Positions 1-8,600 of a stretch of DNA of 64,000 nucleotides are shown here, one piece after another. How positions within the stretch are numbered: the stretch's first letter is position 1; every line of letters starts with the position of its first letter. The stretch comes from Planctomycetota bacterium (GTDB lineage: Bacteria > Planctomycetota > Uabimicrobiia > Uabimicrobiales > Uabimicrobiaceae), in the NCBI GenBank assembly GCA_029260735.1, contig JAJDCR010000157.1, positions 1 through 64,000 of the forward strand, given 5' to 3'. The notes beneath the pieces were generated by a model. The model was not told where the DNA came from. It searched no databases and worked only from the letters and a program-made list of their open reading frames with translations. Both the position numbers and the translations under genes were made by a program.

Positions 1-337
1 AGAGCGCGAAGAAATTATAAATTATTAACAATACGCTTGAATTTGGGCTATAGTATTTTCATCCATTTTTCTTTGCGTCCTTTGCGTCTTTGCGAGAGAT
101 TTTTAGTAACTTTCATAGTTTATCATCTCTCTGGACAACTTGGCTTCACATTAGATGCATGATACCATTTTGGTTTTCCCTACTGGATTCTGGATTCCAG
201 TTTATTTAGCTTACCGATCGACTTGAAAAAAGAAAAAATACTTTCATTTTACTGCTGAAAGTGGGTTCAAATACATCTTCTATCAAAAAGACAAGATCTC
301 CAGTTTTTACTCTTGATAAATTTATTCTAAAACTGTA
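1..337. other. Non-coding left edge with short repeats
   Basis: No convincing gene is seen here. Positions 71-94 hold about three tandem copies of a nine-base unit, ctttgcgtc, a kind of low-complexity motif common between genes in many bacteria. Positions 173-265 are the left copy of an imperfect repeat that recurs at 1323-1428. The rest is AT-rich. Confidence 0.6.
173..265. repeat. Imperfect long repeat, left copy
   Basis: The segment starts gttttccctactggattctg and ends actgctgaaagtggg. The same start, an internal ggattcca/tttattta core, a following A-rich run and the same end recur in the same order at 1323-1428. The two copies are direct repeats that bracket the toxin-antitoxin genes. 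They could be remains of a non-autonomous element or a dispersed intergenic repeat. No open reading frame or terminal inverted repeat was recognised. Confidence 0.6.
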
Positions 338-341
338 ATGT
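313..341 (+). promoter_or_regulatory. Candidate promoter for the toxin-antitoxin operon
   Basis: TTGATA at 313-318 lies 17 bases from TAATGT at 336-341. The -35 is good and the -10 is weak, but position and spacing suit the gene starting at 383. Confidence 0.35.
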
Positions 342-352
342 TAACTATGGTC

Positions 353-366
353 ATGACTGTAGTCAT
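353..366. promoter_or_regulatory. Palindromic candidate operator
   Basis: ATGACT, two bases, then AGTCAT forms a perfect 6-bp inverted repeat just downstream of the candidate promoter and upstream of the GGAGG ribosome site at 371-375. Phd/YefM and VapB antitoxins usually repress their own operons by binding short palindromes in this position, so this is the natural operator candidate. Confidence 0.4.
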
Positions 367-382
367 TCAAGGAGGAATACTA

Positions 383-613
383 ATGAAAACCATTTCTAAA
401 AGTAAACTAAAAGCAAATATGTTACAGATTTTTAGAGAAATAGAACAGACAAAAGAAGAAATGATTGTAACCGATAATGGACGACCAGTACTCAAGATAC
501 AGCCTTTAAAAGAAAAAAAGAGCGTAAAGGAAGTTTTTGGTGATATTCAGGGAAAGGTTGCCTATCACGAAGATATTCTTACCCCTACTTCAGACGAGTG
601 GGAGCAGATCTAA
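383..613 (+). CDS. Phd/YefM-type antitoxin
   Basis: Predicted 76-aa antitoxin that would neutralise the PIN-domain toxin encoded directly downstream and probably bind its own promoter. The N-terminal half (MKTISKSKLKAN, then a region around TDNGRPVLKIQP) is the Phd/YefM DNA-binding fold; the acidic C-terminal tail (residues about 50-76) is the usual toxin-wrapping segment. The ATG at 383 is chosen over an in-frame ATG at 338 because GGAGG at 371-375 sits at proper spacing from it and because the Phd fold starts there. The stop codon abuts the next start (TAA then ATG at 614), so the pair is translationally linked. Family assignment is firm; the exact partner specificity is inferred. Confidence 0.85.
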   Translation: MKTISKSKLKANMLQIFREIEQTKEEMIVTDNGRPVLKIQPLKEKKSVKEVFGDIQGKVAYHEDILTPTSDEWEQI

Positions 614-994
614 ATGATTTTATTAGATACATGCGCTTTAATTTGGTGGACTCTGGATCCTGAAAAGCTAACGACCATAGCTTCGACAACTATCGATAAG
701 TCGGATACTGTTTTGATTAGCTCAATATCGATTTGGGAAATAGGAATTAAAGTAAAGAAAAATAATCTTTCTCTCCCTTTAACCATCCAGGAATTCGTAG
801 ATAGATTGAAGGATATGGGGAACATTGAAATCATACCCATTGACGAAAAAATATGGATAGGAAATCTGGATCTAGCGTGGGATCATAAAGATCCCGCCGA
901 TAGAACTATCGTAGCAACGGCAAAACTTTATTCATCCGCTATTGTAACAGCAGATAGAATCATAGCTCAATTTTATCCAAAAATTGTTTGGTAA
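614..994 (+). CDS. vapC: PIN-domain toxin, VapC family
   Basis: Predicted 126-aa type II toxin, a Mg2+-dependent ribonuclease; relatives cleave tRNA or rRNA. The PIN acidic residues are visible: Asp5 in ILLDTCALIWW, a Glu in SSISIWEIGIK (about residue 42), and Asp residues in DPADRTIVATA (about residues 93-96). The length fits PIN toxins. It begins immediately after the antitoxin stop codon, the standard antitoxin-toxin order. The two genes lie beside the 3-prime end of the PKS operon and between two copies of a long imperfect repeat, suggesting they were acquired or moved as a unit. Because many PIN toxins pair with Phd-type rather than AbrB-type antitoxins, VapC is used here in the broad sense. 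Confidence 0.87.
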   Translation: MILLDTCALIWWTLDPEKLTTIASTTIDKSDTVLISSISIWEIGIKVKKNNLSLPLTIQEFVDRLKDMGNIEIIPIDEKIWIGNLDLAWDHKDPADRTIVATAKLYSSAIVTADRIIAQFYPKIVW

Positions 995-1155
995 ATAGAT
1001 TGTACTAAAGGATTTTCGATATACATTCGCGGATGTCGGCGAGCCTTCATAGAACGGACATAATCGGGAAATTTTTCTTGAGGAAAAGAACCGGTGGAAT
1101 TCTGCAGAGGAGAAAGGTAACTTGAGCTGGAGAACTGCGAGAAGTTACTTTTTTA

Positions 1156-1184
1156 ATAGAGAGAAGAGCTACTCTTCTCTCTAT
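1156..1184. terminator. Perfect 13-bp hairpin between convergent genes
   Basis: ATAGAGAGAAGAG at 1156-1168, a 3-base loop, and its exact reverse complement at 1172-1184. It lies between the end of the toxin gene (994) and the end of the PKS operon (1463). There is no strong U-tract on either side, so a bidirectional terminator or mRNA-end stabilising hairpin is inferred from position and stem quality only. Confidence 0.5.
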
Positions 1185-1322
1185 GAGTAAAAACTAAAGG
1201 ATATAAAACCTGCATTCAGCAGCGGGAAAATCGTTTTTTTTGATTTAATTTTAGTGAAAACAAGTGCTTTTTTAAAGAATCCAGTAGAAAATCCAAAAAA
1301 TGATAAGCTGTAGAGGTTTTCA

Positions 1323-1428
1323 GTTTTCCCTACTGGATTCTGAATTCTGGCTACTGGATTCCATTTTATTTAACCTACAGCTTGATTTGGAAAAAAAAAA
1401 CCGTATCTTTTTCACTGCTGAAAGTGGG
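1323..1428. repeat. Imperfect long repeat, right copy
   Basis: Matches 173-265 in order and orientation but has a short internal duplication: ctactggatt occurs twice, at about 1330 and 1351. It ends with the same 15-base block, actgctgaaagtggg (1414-1428). It lies just past the stop codon of the last PKS operon gene. Confidence 0.6.
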
Positions 1429-1462
1429 ATAAAACTTTTGTTTTCTCACTTAAGATTCGTAA

Positions 1463-3400
1463 TTAAACGCTCTCAAGTTCCACGATAACCTTAAGCTCTT
1501 CGATTAGCTGCCCGACTTCGTCTTGCGAAAGTTCTTCTATGGCCGCATCCCAATCATCTTCGGGAGTTTCTTCCATAAGCTTATGCAATTCTGAGCTAAG
1601 CGGAGGTTTTTCGCCTTCTTCGCTTTTTGCTTCTTCCGTTTCTTTATACTCTACGGGTAGGCTAACAGATGATTTTTCTGGTTCGTTTTCTTCTTTCTCG
1701 GAACTATCTTTAGTTTCTGTTGCTAGGGTGACTCCATAATGCTCGGTAATTTCTTGCCAATGCTTTTCTTGGAGAAGCTGAACAAGGGAATTAAGACTTA
1801 GATCTTGCAGCAACAAATTAGGGGAAACTTCGATAGAGTATTCACGGTCTAGAAAATCCGTTATGGTTGTGGCACCATGAAGATCTAGTCCATAGGAGTT
1901 AATCTCTGCCTCTGAGTCTATTTCACTGATATCGACATCAAGAGCCTTTGCCACTAGTTCTCCCATTTTTTCGCTAAGGTCCTTTTTGACATCTTCCTCC
2001 GAAAGTGCATTTGTTTCTTTTGTTTTTTTAGTTTGTTCGCTTTTTGCGGAATTGGAAATCTCTTCTTTTTTCTCTAGACCTAAACGAGATCTCATTTTCT
2101 TTGCTATTCCAAACATGACACCCAAATTGGAGTATTCCCCGTTTAAGGTGGCCCAGAAAGTGTCTATGCCTGTAGGGGTATCCATAGCAACTGTACCCAT
2201 CATATTTGTCATGAGTTTTTCTGTCTCTTCGTCTACTTGCATACCGCCCTCGCGCCAGAGAGGCCAATTAATGGAATATACTCTTTCGTTCTGTTCGGCA
2301 AAGGCGTCCATGAAAGCATTGGCGTAAGAGTAGTCAAACTGCCCGGTATTCCCAAAGCAGCCTGCCCCAGAAGAAAACAAAGCAAAGAAATCCAGTTTTT
2401 GCTTTTTGAACTCTTTATGGAGATTGACGAGGCCGTGGGTTTTAGAAGGAAGAACTTGATCCAGATCTTCTTTATTCTTTTTTAGGACAAAGTTATCGGC
2501 ATTGACTCCGGCCGAATGGATAACTCCATCTATTTTTTTAAACTTCTTGAGCGCTTTTTCGAGAAGAGCTTTTGTTTCTTTTTCTTTGGCAATATTTGCA
2601 CTTATGTATATTGCTTTTCCACCGAGTTTCTCTAGTTTTTTTAATTTTTCTTTTATGCTATCGTTTTCTTTTGTCCTACCTGTAAGAATAAGACGAGCAG
2701 AGGCTTCTTGGGCCAGATATTCGGCAAAGATATACCCCAGTCCTCCCACACCACCTGTGATAAGGTAAGTGCCTTTGTCTTTTAGTTTTGCTTCGGTCTT
2801 TACGGATTCTTTTTCCGCAATGGCTCTTACCCATCTTTTGCCATTTTGGTACTTAACTTCCGCGTCTGCTTTCTTTTCTTGCAATTCATTTTCGATAGTG
2901 CTCCAGGCCTCTTCTGTCTCTTGAATGGCGAGAGTTGAACATTTATGCCTTCTAGATTCAATCTCTATCGTTTTGCCTGCTCCCGAAAGACCGCTAAAAG
3001 CGGGATGAAGTGCTTCCCCCTTCATATCTAAAAAAATAATCCGAGCTTCTTTTTTATAGAGGGCTTTGAATAGATACAAAGAGCTGTAAACACTGCGGTT
3101 CAACAGAGTAGACAACTTGCTTCCGTAGCACCAGTTATAGAGAAGGTATTTTACATCGACTTCTTGGAAAAGTTTTTCGTATTCTTCTTGCTTAGCAGGA
3201 TTTATTTCAAAATGACGCTTATCTATTTTTTTATAAGTTTTCCCTATCTTTACTATAATAGCCTTGCTCAGTTCTTTACTGAGTTCTTCTCCTTGTTGAA
3301 AAAAAAGAACTTTGCTTTGATCTATTTTTTTATTACTTTTTTTTCCTAGGGGTTTTTCTTGCCAATCAAATGAAAAATATATGGATTCGTGGTTTGACAT
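1463..3400 (-). CDS. Stand-alone PKS ketoreductase with serine-less ACP fold
   Basis: A 645-aa PKS fragment with no KS. Residues 1-205 (opening YFSFDWQEKPL) look like the structural half of a KR. The catalytic KR (about 205-440) has the NADPH motif GGVGGLG near 213, the FSSGAG serine and Tyr355 in DYSYANAFMD, so it should reduce a beta-keto group; the Asp of NADNF suggests a D-hydroxyl product. Residues about 470-545 resemble an ACP, but the phosphopantetheine site reads YGLDLHG, with Leu507 where serine should be, so it cannot carry a chain. An acidic tail (about 560-645) follows. It is the last gene of the operon, 14 bases after the preceding gene, with an AAGGAG ribosome site before the ATG. 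It may complete the KS-ended protein at 53298-57356 or act in trans on the KR-less last module of the 9825-aa protein. Confidence 0.85.
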   Translation of the reverse strand: MSNHESIYFSFDWQEKPLGKKSNKKIDQSKVLFFQQGEELSKELSKAIIVKIGKTYKKIDKRHFEINPAKQEEYEKLFQEVDVKYLLYNWCYGSKLSTLLNRSVYSSLYLFKALYKKEARIIFLDMKGEALHPAFSGLSGAGKTIEIESRRHKCSTLAIQETEEAWSTIENELQEKKADAEVKYQNGKRWVRAIAEKESVKTEAKLKDKGTYLITGGVGGLGYIFAEYLAQEASARLILTGRTKENDSIKEKLKKLEKLGGKAIYISANIAKEKETKALLEKALKKFKKIDGVIHSAGVNADNFVLKKNKEDLDQVLPSKTHGLVNLHKEFKKQKLDFFALFSSGAGCFGNTGQFDYSYANAFMDAFAEQNERVYSINWPLWREGGMQVDEETEKLMTNMMGTVAMDTPTGIDTFWATLNGEYSNLGVMFGIAKKMRSRLGLEKKEEISNSAKSEQTKKTKETNALSEEDVKKDLSEKMGELVAKALDVDISEIDSEAEINSYGLDLHGATTITDFLDREYSIEVSPNLLLQDLSLNSLVQLLQEKHWQEITEHYGVTLATETKDSSEKEENEPEKSSVSLPVEYKETEEAKSEEGEKPPLSSELHKLMEETPEDDWDAAIEELSQDEVGQLIEELKVIVELESV

Positions 3401-3414
3401 ATGGGTTCTCCTTT

Positions 3415-4356
3415 TTAATTTGCCAATACTTTTGTTTCGATATCAGGGGAAGCTTTTCTATTTTGACTTTTGTAGTGCATACGAATTAAGTAATATCCTT
3501 TACAAGGAACAGCGACACTTTCATATCCAGAGGAAGTAATTTCTTCCCAAAATACAGGGAAACTCGCCAAATTATCATAGGCAATGTATATATGGGCCTC
3601 TTCTAATAGTTTGCTATCAAAATGGACTTGTATTTTCTGGCCCCTTTGTAAAGCCCCATAGTGAAATATGGTTTCTGGGTTTCCCACAGGTAAAAATTCA
3701 TTTTTGACAAAGGACTTAGATAGCCATTTTTCCCAATAAACTAGATTATAGACATAGTAGTGCAGTGCACGATAGAAAAATTTATTGCTATTTTGAATTT
3801 TTTTCAAAAAAGATTGGTAGTTTTCATATTCTTGATCAACACAACGTTCGTCTACTTTGTTTTCCCCATCCACTTTTATCGCTGGAAAGGAGACCTTATC
3901 ACCAGAGTTATAGTAGCGCAAGGCGAGGCTATATCGACCAGGCTCTAGAGAGATATCTTGCCACGATTCTGAACCCGAAACCTCAGCTGAGCTAATAAAG
4001 GTTCTCGTGGCCAAGCTGGGTTCGTAGAAAACAATAGTCCATTGCTTTGCCGACTTTTGGGCTTGGTCTACCTTAATGCTCACTTTGGACTTTACATCCA
4101 AAGGACCAACTACACCAATAACGGCATGGCAATTCCATCTAGGCCCCGATACCATTTGGTAAGGAAGAGCCATAGGCTGAGCTAAAAACTCTGATAGGGC
4201 TATCCACTCCACCTGTTCATTACGTTCCATTTTTTTTTGGACAAACTTTGCCGCCGCTTTTCTGATCCGTGAGCGTATAAAACGGAAAAAAGCAAAAGAC
4301 AAGAGAGATAAGGGGACAGTCCATAGTAATCCGAAAGTTGCCATAGCTCTATTCAT
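3415..4356 (-). CDS. DUF6208-like membrane-anchored protein of unknown function
   Basis: A 313-aa protein in the PKS operon, between the giant synthase (70-base gap) and the KR protein (14-base gap). A hydrophobic N-terminal segment (about residues 8-28, FGLLWTVPLSLLSFAFF) followed by Arg/Lys suggests a membrane anchor with the rest on one face. The body has conserved-looking blocks such as MALPYQMVSGPRWNCHAVIG, GRYSLALRYY and KNEFLPVGNPETIFHYG. These match what I remember of the DUF6208 family, best known from cyanobacteria, some near PKS or lipid-like synthase genes. No catalytic motif is recognised. Start supported by AAGGA upstream of the ATG. Function unknown; a role in positioning the synthase or product at the membrane is a guess. 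Confidence 0.75.
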   Translation of the reverse strand: MNRAMATFGLLWTVPLSLLSFAFFRFIRSRIRKAAAKFVQKKMERNEQVEWIALSEFLAQPMALPYQMVSGPRWNCHAVIGVVGPLDVKSKVSIKVDQAQKSAKQWTIVFYEPSLATRTFISSAEVSGSESWQDISLEPGRYSLALRYYNSGDKVSFPAIKVDGENKVDERCVDQEYENYQSFLKKIQNSNKFFYRALHYYVYNLVYWEKWLSKSFVKNEFLPVGNPETIFHYGALQRGQKIQVHFDSKLLEEAHIYIAYDNLASFPVFWEEITSSGYESVAVPCKGYYLIRMHYKSQNRKASPDIETKVLAN

Positions 4357-4426
4357 GATTGGTCCTTAAATTTTTAATTTAGTTTCATTTTTGATTCATC
4401 ACCTATTGTAACAACAGATAGAGTCG

Positions 4427-5671
4427 TTACTCAGTTTTATTCAAAAATTGTTTGGTAATTTTACTCATCCATTCTTCCACAAAATTTTTGATCGTATTAC
4501 GCCGATGTAAACGATTAGAGTATCTAACGATAATGAGTAAGTGGTTCTCTTCTTTCCTGACAATCAGATCCCACAGATAAAGACGCTTATGCTCAGAAGG
4601 TTCAAAGAGATGAGTTTTTGTTATGGCAGTTTGCCTTAGTGAGCTATAAGGCTGATAATTTAAGCGTATGGGGCTAACTTCATGGGCAAAAGGTAAAAGC
4701 TTCTCTTGGGCGAGAACTTCATAGCCGATTGCTATTGGAATATTATTGAACACTTGAGTGAACTCAAGAATCTTATCGGAATGTTTTTTGGCCGTGCTGG
4801 TGTTCATGAGCATGGGGATATCCCCGGCAAACCACCCAACGGTATCTGGATATTGTCCTAAACTTTCTAAATTACGACGATGTAAACGGTGTGTGATTAC
4901 AGGTGTCGGGCAGTTCGTCCATTTACTGAGTTGTTGGTATAACGCTACTGCGAGAGAGGGAAAAATATTTCCTTGGTTTATTCCTAAGTCTTTCAAAAAA
5001 TAGCGTTTTTGGTAGCTTTTCTCTGACTCTATTAAGCTTTCTTTTGCCTTTAGATCAGTGGGACAGATCATCGGGGTTTTGGGGATATGCTTTGACCAAA
5101 ACTGGATTTGCTTTGTTTTTTCTCTTTGAGTTAATCGAGACAGATTGCGGATGTAATCTTGGTAAGAGGGGGACTCTCCGTGAATTATTTTTTGCTCGGG
5201 GTTTTTGTAGAACTGAAAGAGATCTTTTGCGATTAAGGCACAGGATAATCCATCCGCCACCAAGTGGTGGATGACCATAATTACTTGGTAAGATTTTTTT
5301 CCGAAAAGAAGAAGAGCACAAGACCAAAGAGGGGCTTCTTTTATTTTGATTTTGCTGCGGAGTTGTTTTTCGATTTCAGCTATTCTTTGATTTTTTTTGG
5401 CCTTAGTTTTTAAGTTTTCTAAATCATATTTTATTAGAGGGATAGCATTTATCTCTTGTTCACGCTGGACCCATTTTCCTTTTTCTTGGATAAAAGAATT
5501 TCTTAAAACGGGATGCTTCTGAGGGAGCTTGTTTAGGCTTTTCTCCCACTTAGACAAATCTAACTCTTGGGATAAGGTAAACTTGTGATGTTGGACAATG
5601 TACCATGTGGGGTGGTCGCCGAATTGATTTAAGAAGGACTTTTGGGCCGGAGCAAGAGGGTATGGCTTTTG
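4427..5671 (-). other. Terminal condensation domain of the giant PKS
   Basis: Residues about 9412-9825. Begins PLAPAQKSFL, like the LTPxQ opening of NRPS condensation domains, and carries an intact HHLVADG (HHxxxDG) catalytic motif near residue 9545. The domain is at the very C-terminus, where a thioesterase is expected, so it probably releases the chain by ester or amide formation with a free alcohol or amine, or by cyclisation. The acceptor is not evident. Two copies of a QDTK unit form a short linker just before it (nt about 5670-5695). Confidence 0.8.
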
Positions 5672-8600
5672 TTTGGTATCTTGTTTGGTATCTTGTTTCG
5701 CAAAACTATAGCCAAACTCTTCGGCCAAAGTAAAAGTCTCCTCAGACAGTTGATTGGTCTTGTCTAAGTGCTCTTCCCAAGAATTAGCTAAGCTGGCTTC
5801 AATTTTATCATGGTTTAAAAAATTAGGGTCTCCGATGGTTAAAGAATTTTCATGAATGCCATGAATCATACGATCTTTTCCATAAGGATTGAGCATTTCT
5901 TCTTCAAATTTTAGTTGTAGCTGAGAACAGAGTTGTTGCACTATCTTTTGAGGATTTTGAACTAGCTCTTCGTAGGAGATTATCATCCAGCGTTTTTGAG
6001 GGATCTTTGCTAAAAAATCTAGGATATTTGAATTATAACTGTACCAAATTTTTTCGGCATATTTACGAGGATTTTCCTGGATTCCGAGCATTTTATCGAA
6101 GCGGTTTTTGACAAACGACTCTATGACGGAAAGAGGGTGGCGAACTAAGTGAAGATAAAAAGGTTTCTTCTCCATTTGTTCGGCCTTTTGGAGGATTTTT
6201 TTGTCCATGGCGTAGGTCGGAGATTTATCGACAAGATATTTCTCGGTCATTAAATTTTGTAAGTGCTGGTAGGTGTTTTCTAAAGAGAACTCTTTCTCTT
6301 GGAGCTTTTGCACTTTTAGTTGGGCTTCTTGAGGAGAAACTTTTTCGAGCTTAGCTATGGTTTCGATTAAGCCTTCTAGGAGATGCTTTTGATTTTTTTG
6401 AGTGAGAAACTCTGAGCGTTCTTTTAAGTTTTGAAAGGGCAGTAGATGCAATTCGGGGGGAGCAAAAATTTCCGAATGTCCCATCATCATGGTTCTTAGG
6501 AGAGTGGAACCTGCTCTGGGAGTGCTTAGGACATAAACTATCGATGAGTCGATTGAAGAACCTTTTAATTCGTGTGCCAAGTAACGGGACAGTTTGCTAA
6601 TAGTATTGTACTCAAAGAGCTCATTTACATAAAGGCGTATTCCCCACTTTGATTCTATTTCGGCAATCATTTTCATTCCTAAAATAGAGTCTACTCCTAA
6701 ATCTTCCCAGGGCGTGTTGCCATCGATTTGATTTTCAGGAACAAGAGTAAGCTCGGATATTTTCTCTTGGAGGATACTTGCTAGTTCGCTTTCCTCTTTT
6801 GGAGGGGAGGTTTTTTTATTAGAATACTTCTTTTCTTGAAGTTTCTCTAATAGTCGCGAAGATTTAGCGCTTTGTTTGAGTCCTTTGGGACTAAGGGCAA
6901 TAGATTGCGACTTCCAATATCTTTCTTTGGCAAAAGGATAGCCTGGTAGGCTAATGCGCTTGGGTTTTTTTTCACCATAGAGCTTGCCCCAGTCTAAATC
7001 GAAGCCTTTTACCCACAGCTCGATAATACTGGGAAGGTTTTTGTGCTTGATCCATTTATCGACGACTTCTTGTAGATCTTGGCTGTTTTGAAATATGACC
7101 ATTGTCTCTTGATTGCGCTGGACTTGTCCTCTATACAAATTATCAAGAGCTTGATTTCTTGCCTCTAGTTTTTCTAATTTCTCTAATAATTCTTGGGAAG
7201 AACGAACAATCAAACCAAGTCTCTCATCCATGGCAACTCGACCTACTTGTAAACTATAGGCTATTTCAGGAAGAGAGACCTCACTCGAAGAGCTCCGAAG
7301 CCATGTAATTATTTGAGTAACCACTTCCTTCAACTGTTTTTCGGTACGAGCAGAAAGAGGAATGATAAGAGAAGAAGTTTCGGAGTACTCTGGAGATGTT
7401 TCTCTTTTGGAAACTCGACTAGGGATGTATTCTTGAACAATTATATGAACGTTGGCTCCTCCTGCTCCAAAAGAGGAAATTCCAGCAGTGCGGGGAATTT
7501 CTTGCTTTATTCCATGGATAATTTTCTGGGGACGTTTCCACTCGGCTAATCTTTGTTGCACTTGGAAAGGGGTCTGAGCAAAGTCAATTTCAGGGTTTAG
7601 GGTACTTGAGTGGAGAGAGGGAACTAGCTGATGATGTCTTAATTGCAAGAGAACTTTAGTTACTCCCGCAATACCAGCAGCGCTTTCGCAGTGTCCAATA
7701 TTTGATTTAACTGATCCAATTGCGCAAAACTGCTTCTCCTCTGTCGTTTGCTGAAAGGATCGAGTTAGTCCGGCAATTTCAAGAGGATCTCCTAGGGCTG
7801 TTCCGGTTCCGTGAGCTTCTACATAGCTAATTTCTTTTGGGGAAACTTGGGAACTCTCTAGAGCGTTTGAAACTAAGATAGACTGGGCTCTGGGATTGGG
7901 AACTGTGTAACCATTGGTTTTTCCGCCAGAGTTAATAGCACTTCCTTTGATCACGCCATAAATATGGTCTCCCTCTTTTTCAGCTTGTTTTAGAGGTTTT
8001 AAAAGGATAGCCCCGACTCCTTCGGCATCGACAAATCCATCGGCTTGTTCTCCGAAAGATTTGCATTTGTTTTCGCTAGAGAGCATTCTCATTTCTGTTA
8101 GTCCCAGGTAATGAACAGGATCGATTATGAGGTTAACTCCTCCGGCAATGGCACACTCACTTGACCCGCTGTAGATACTCTCTAAGGCTAAATGAATAGC
8201 TGTTAAAGAGGAAGAGCAAGCGGTATCAACCGCCATGGAAGGCCCTTGGAAGTTAAAAATATAGGACAAGCGATTAGCAATCGAAAAATAGGCAGGCTGG
8301 GAAGAGTATGGAGAATTCATCACTCCGACAAAGACTCCTATCTTACGACTTGCTTCTAAGGTCTCTGGAGTGTAAGCCGCATCTTCTATGGTCTTATAAG
8401 ATGTCTCCAAGAACAAGCGTTCTTGAGGGTCCATTTGCTCTGCTTCTCTCGGAGAGATTTTAAAAAACAGGGGATCAAACTTATCTATGTTTTCTAAGAA
8501 ACCTCCCCACTTGGTGTAAATTTTCCCTGGTACTCCTTTTTCACAGTGATAAAATTCCTCCCAATTCCAGCGATCTTTCGGAATTGCGGTGATGCAATTA

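Larger units (their letters stand above)
995..1462. other. Intergenic region between converging genes
   Basis: About 470 bases with no gene recognised. It contains a strong hairpin (1156-1184), an inverted pair of short motifs (aatccagtag near 1278 against ctactggatt near 1350), and the right-hand copy of the long repeat at 1323-1428. It separates the plus-strand toxin gene from the minus-strand PKS operon end. Confidence 0.6.

Noticed and set aside
338..382. Longer start for the antitoxin gene at 338
   Set aside because: The extra 15 residues precede the Phd fold, lie across the promoter and palindrome, and the ribosome site at 371-375 fits the ATG at 383.
3400..4426. Operon break between the giant PKS and the two downstream genes
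   Set aside because: Gaps are only 70 and 14 bases, all genes are on one strand with ribosome sites, and no terminator-like hairpin was seen in the 70-base gap.
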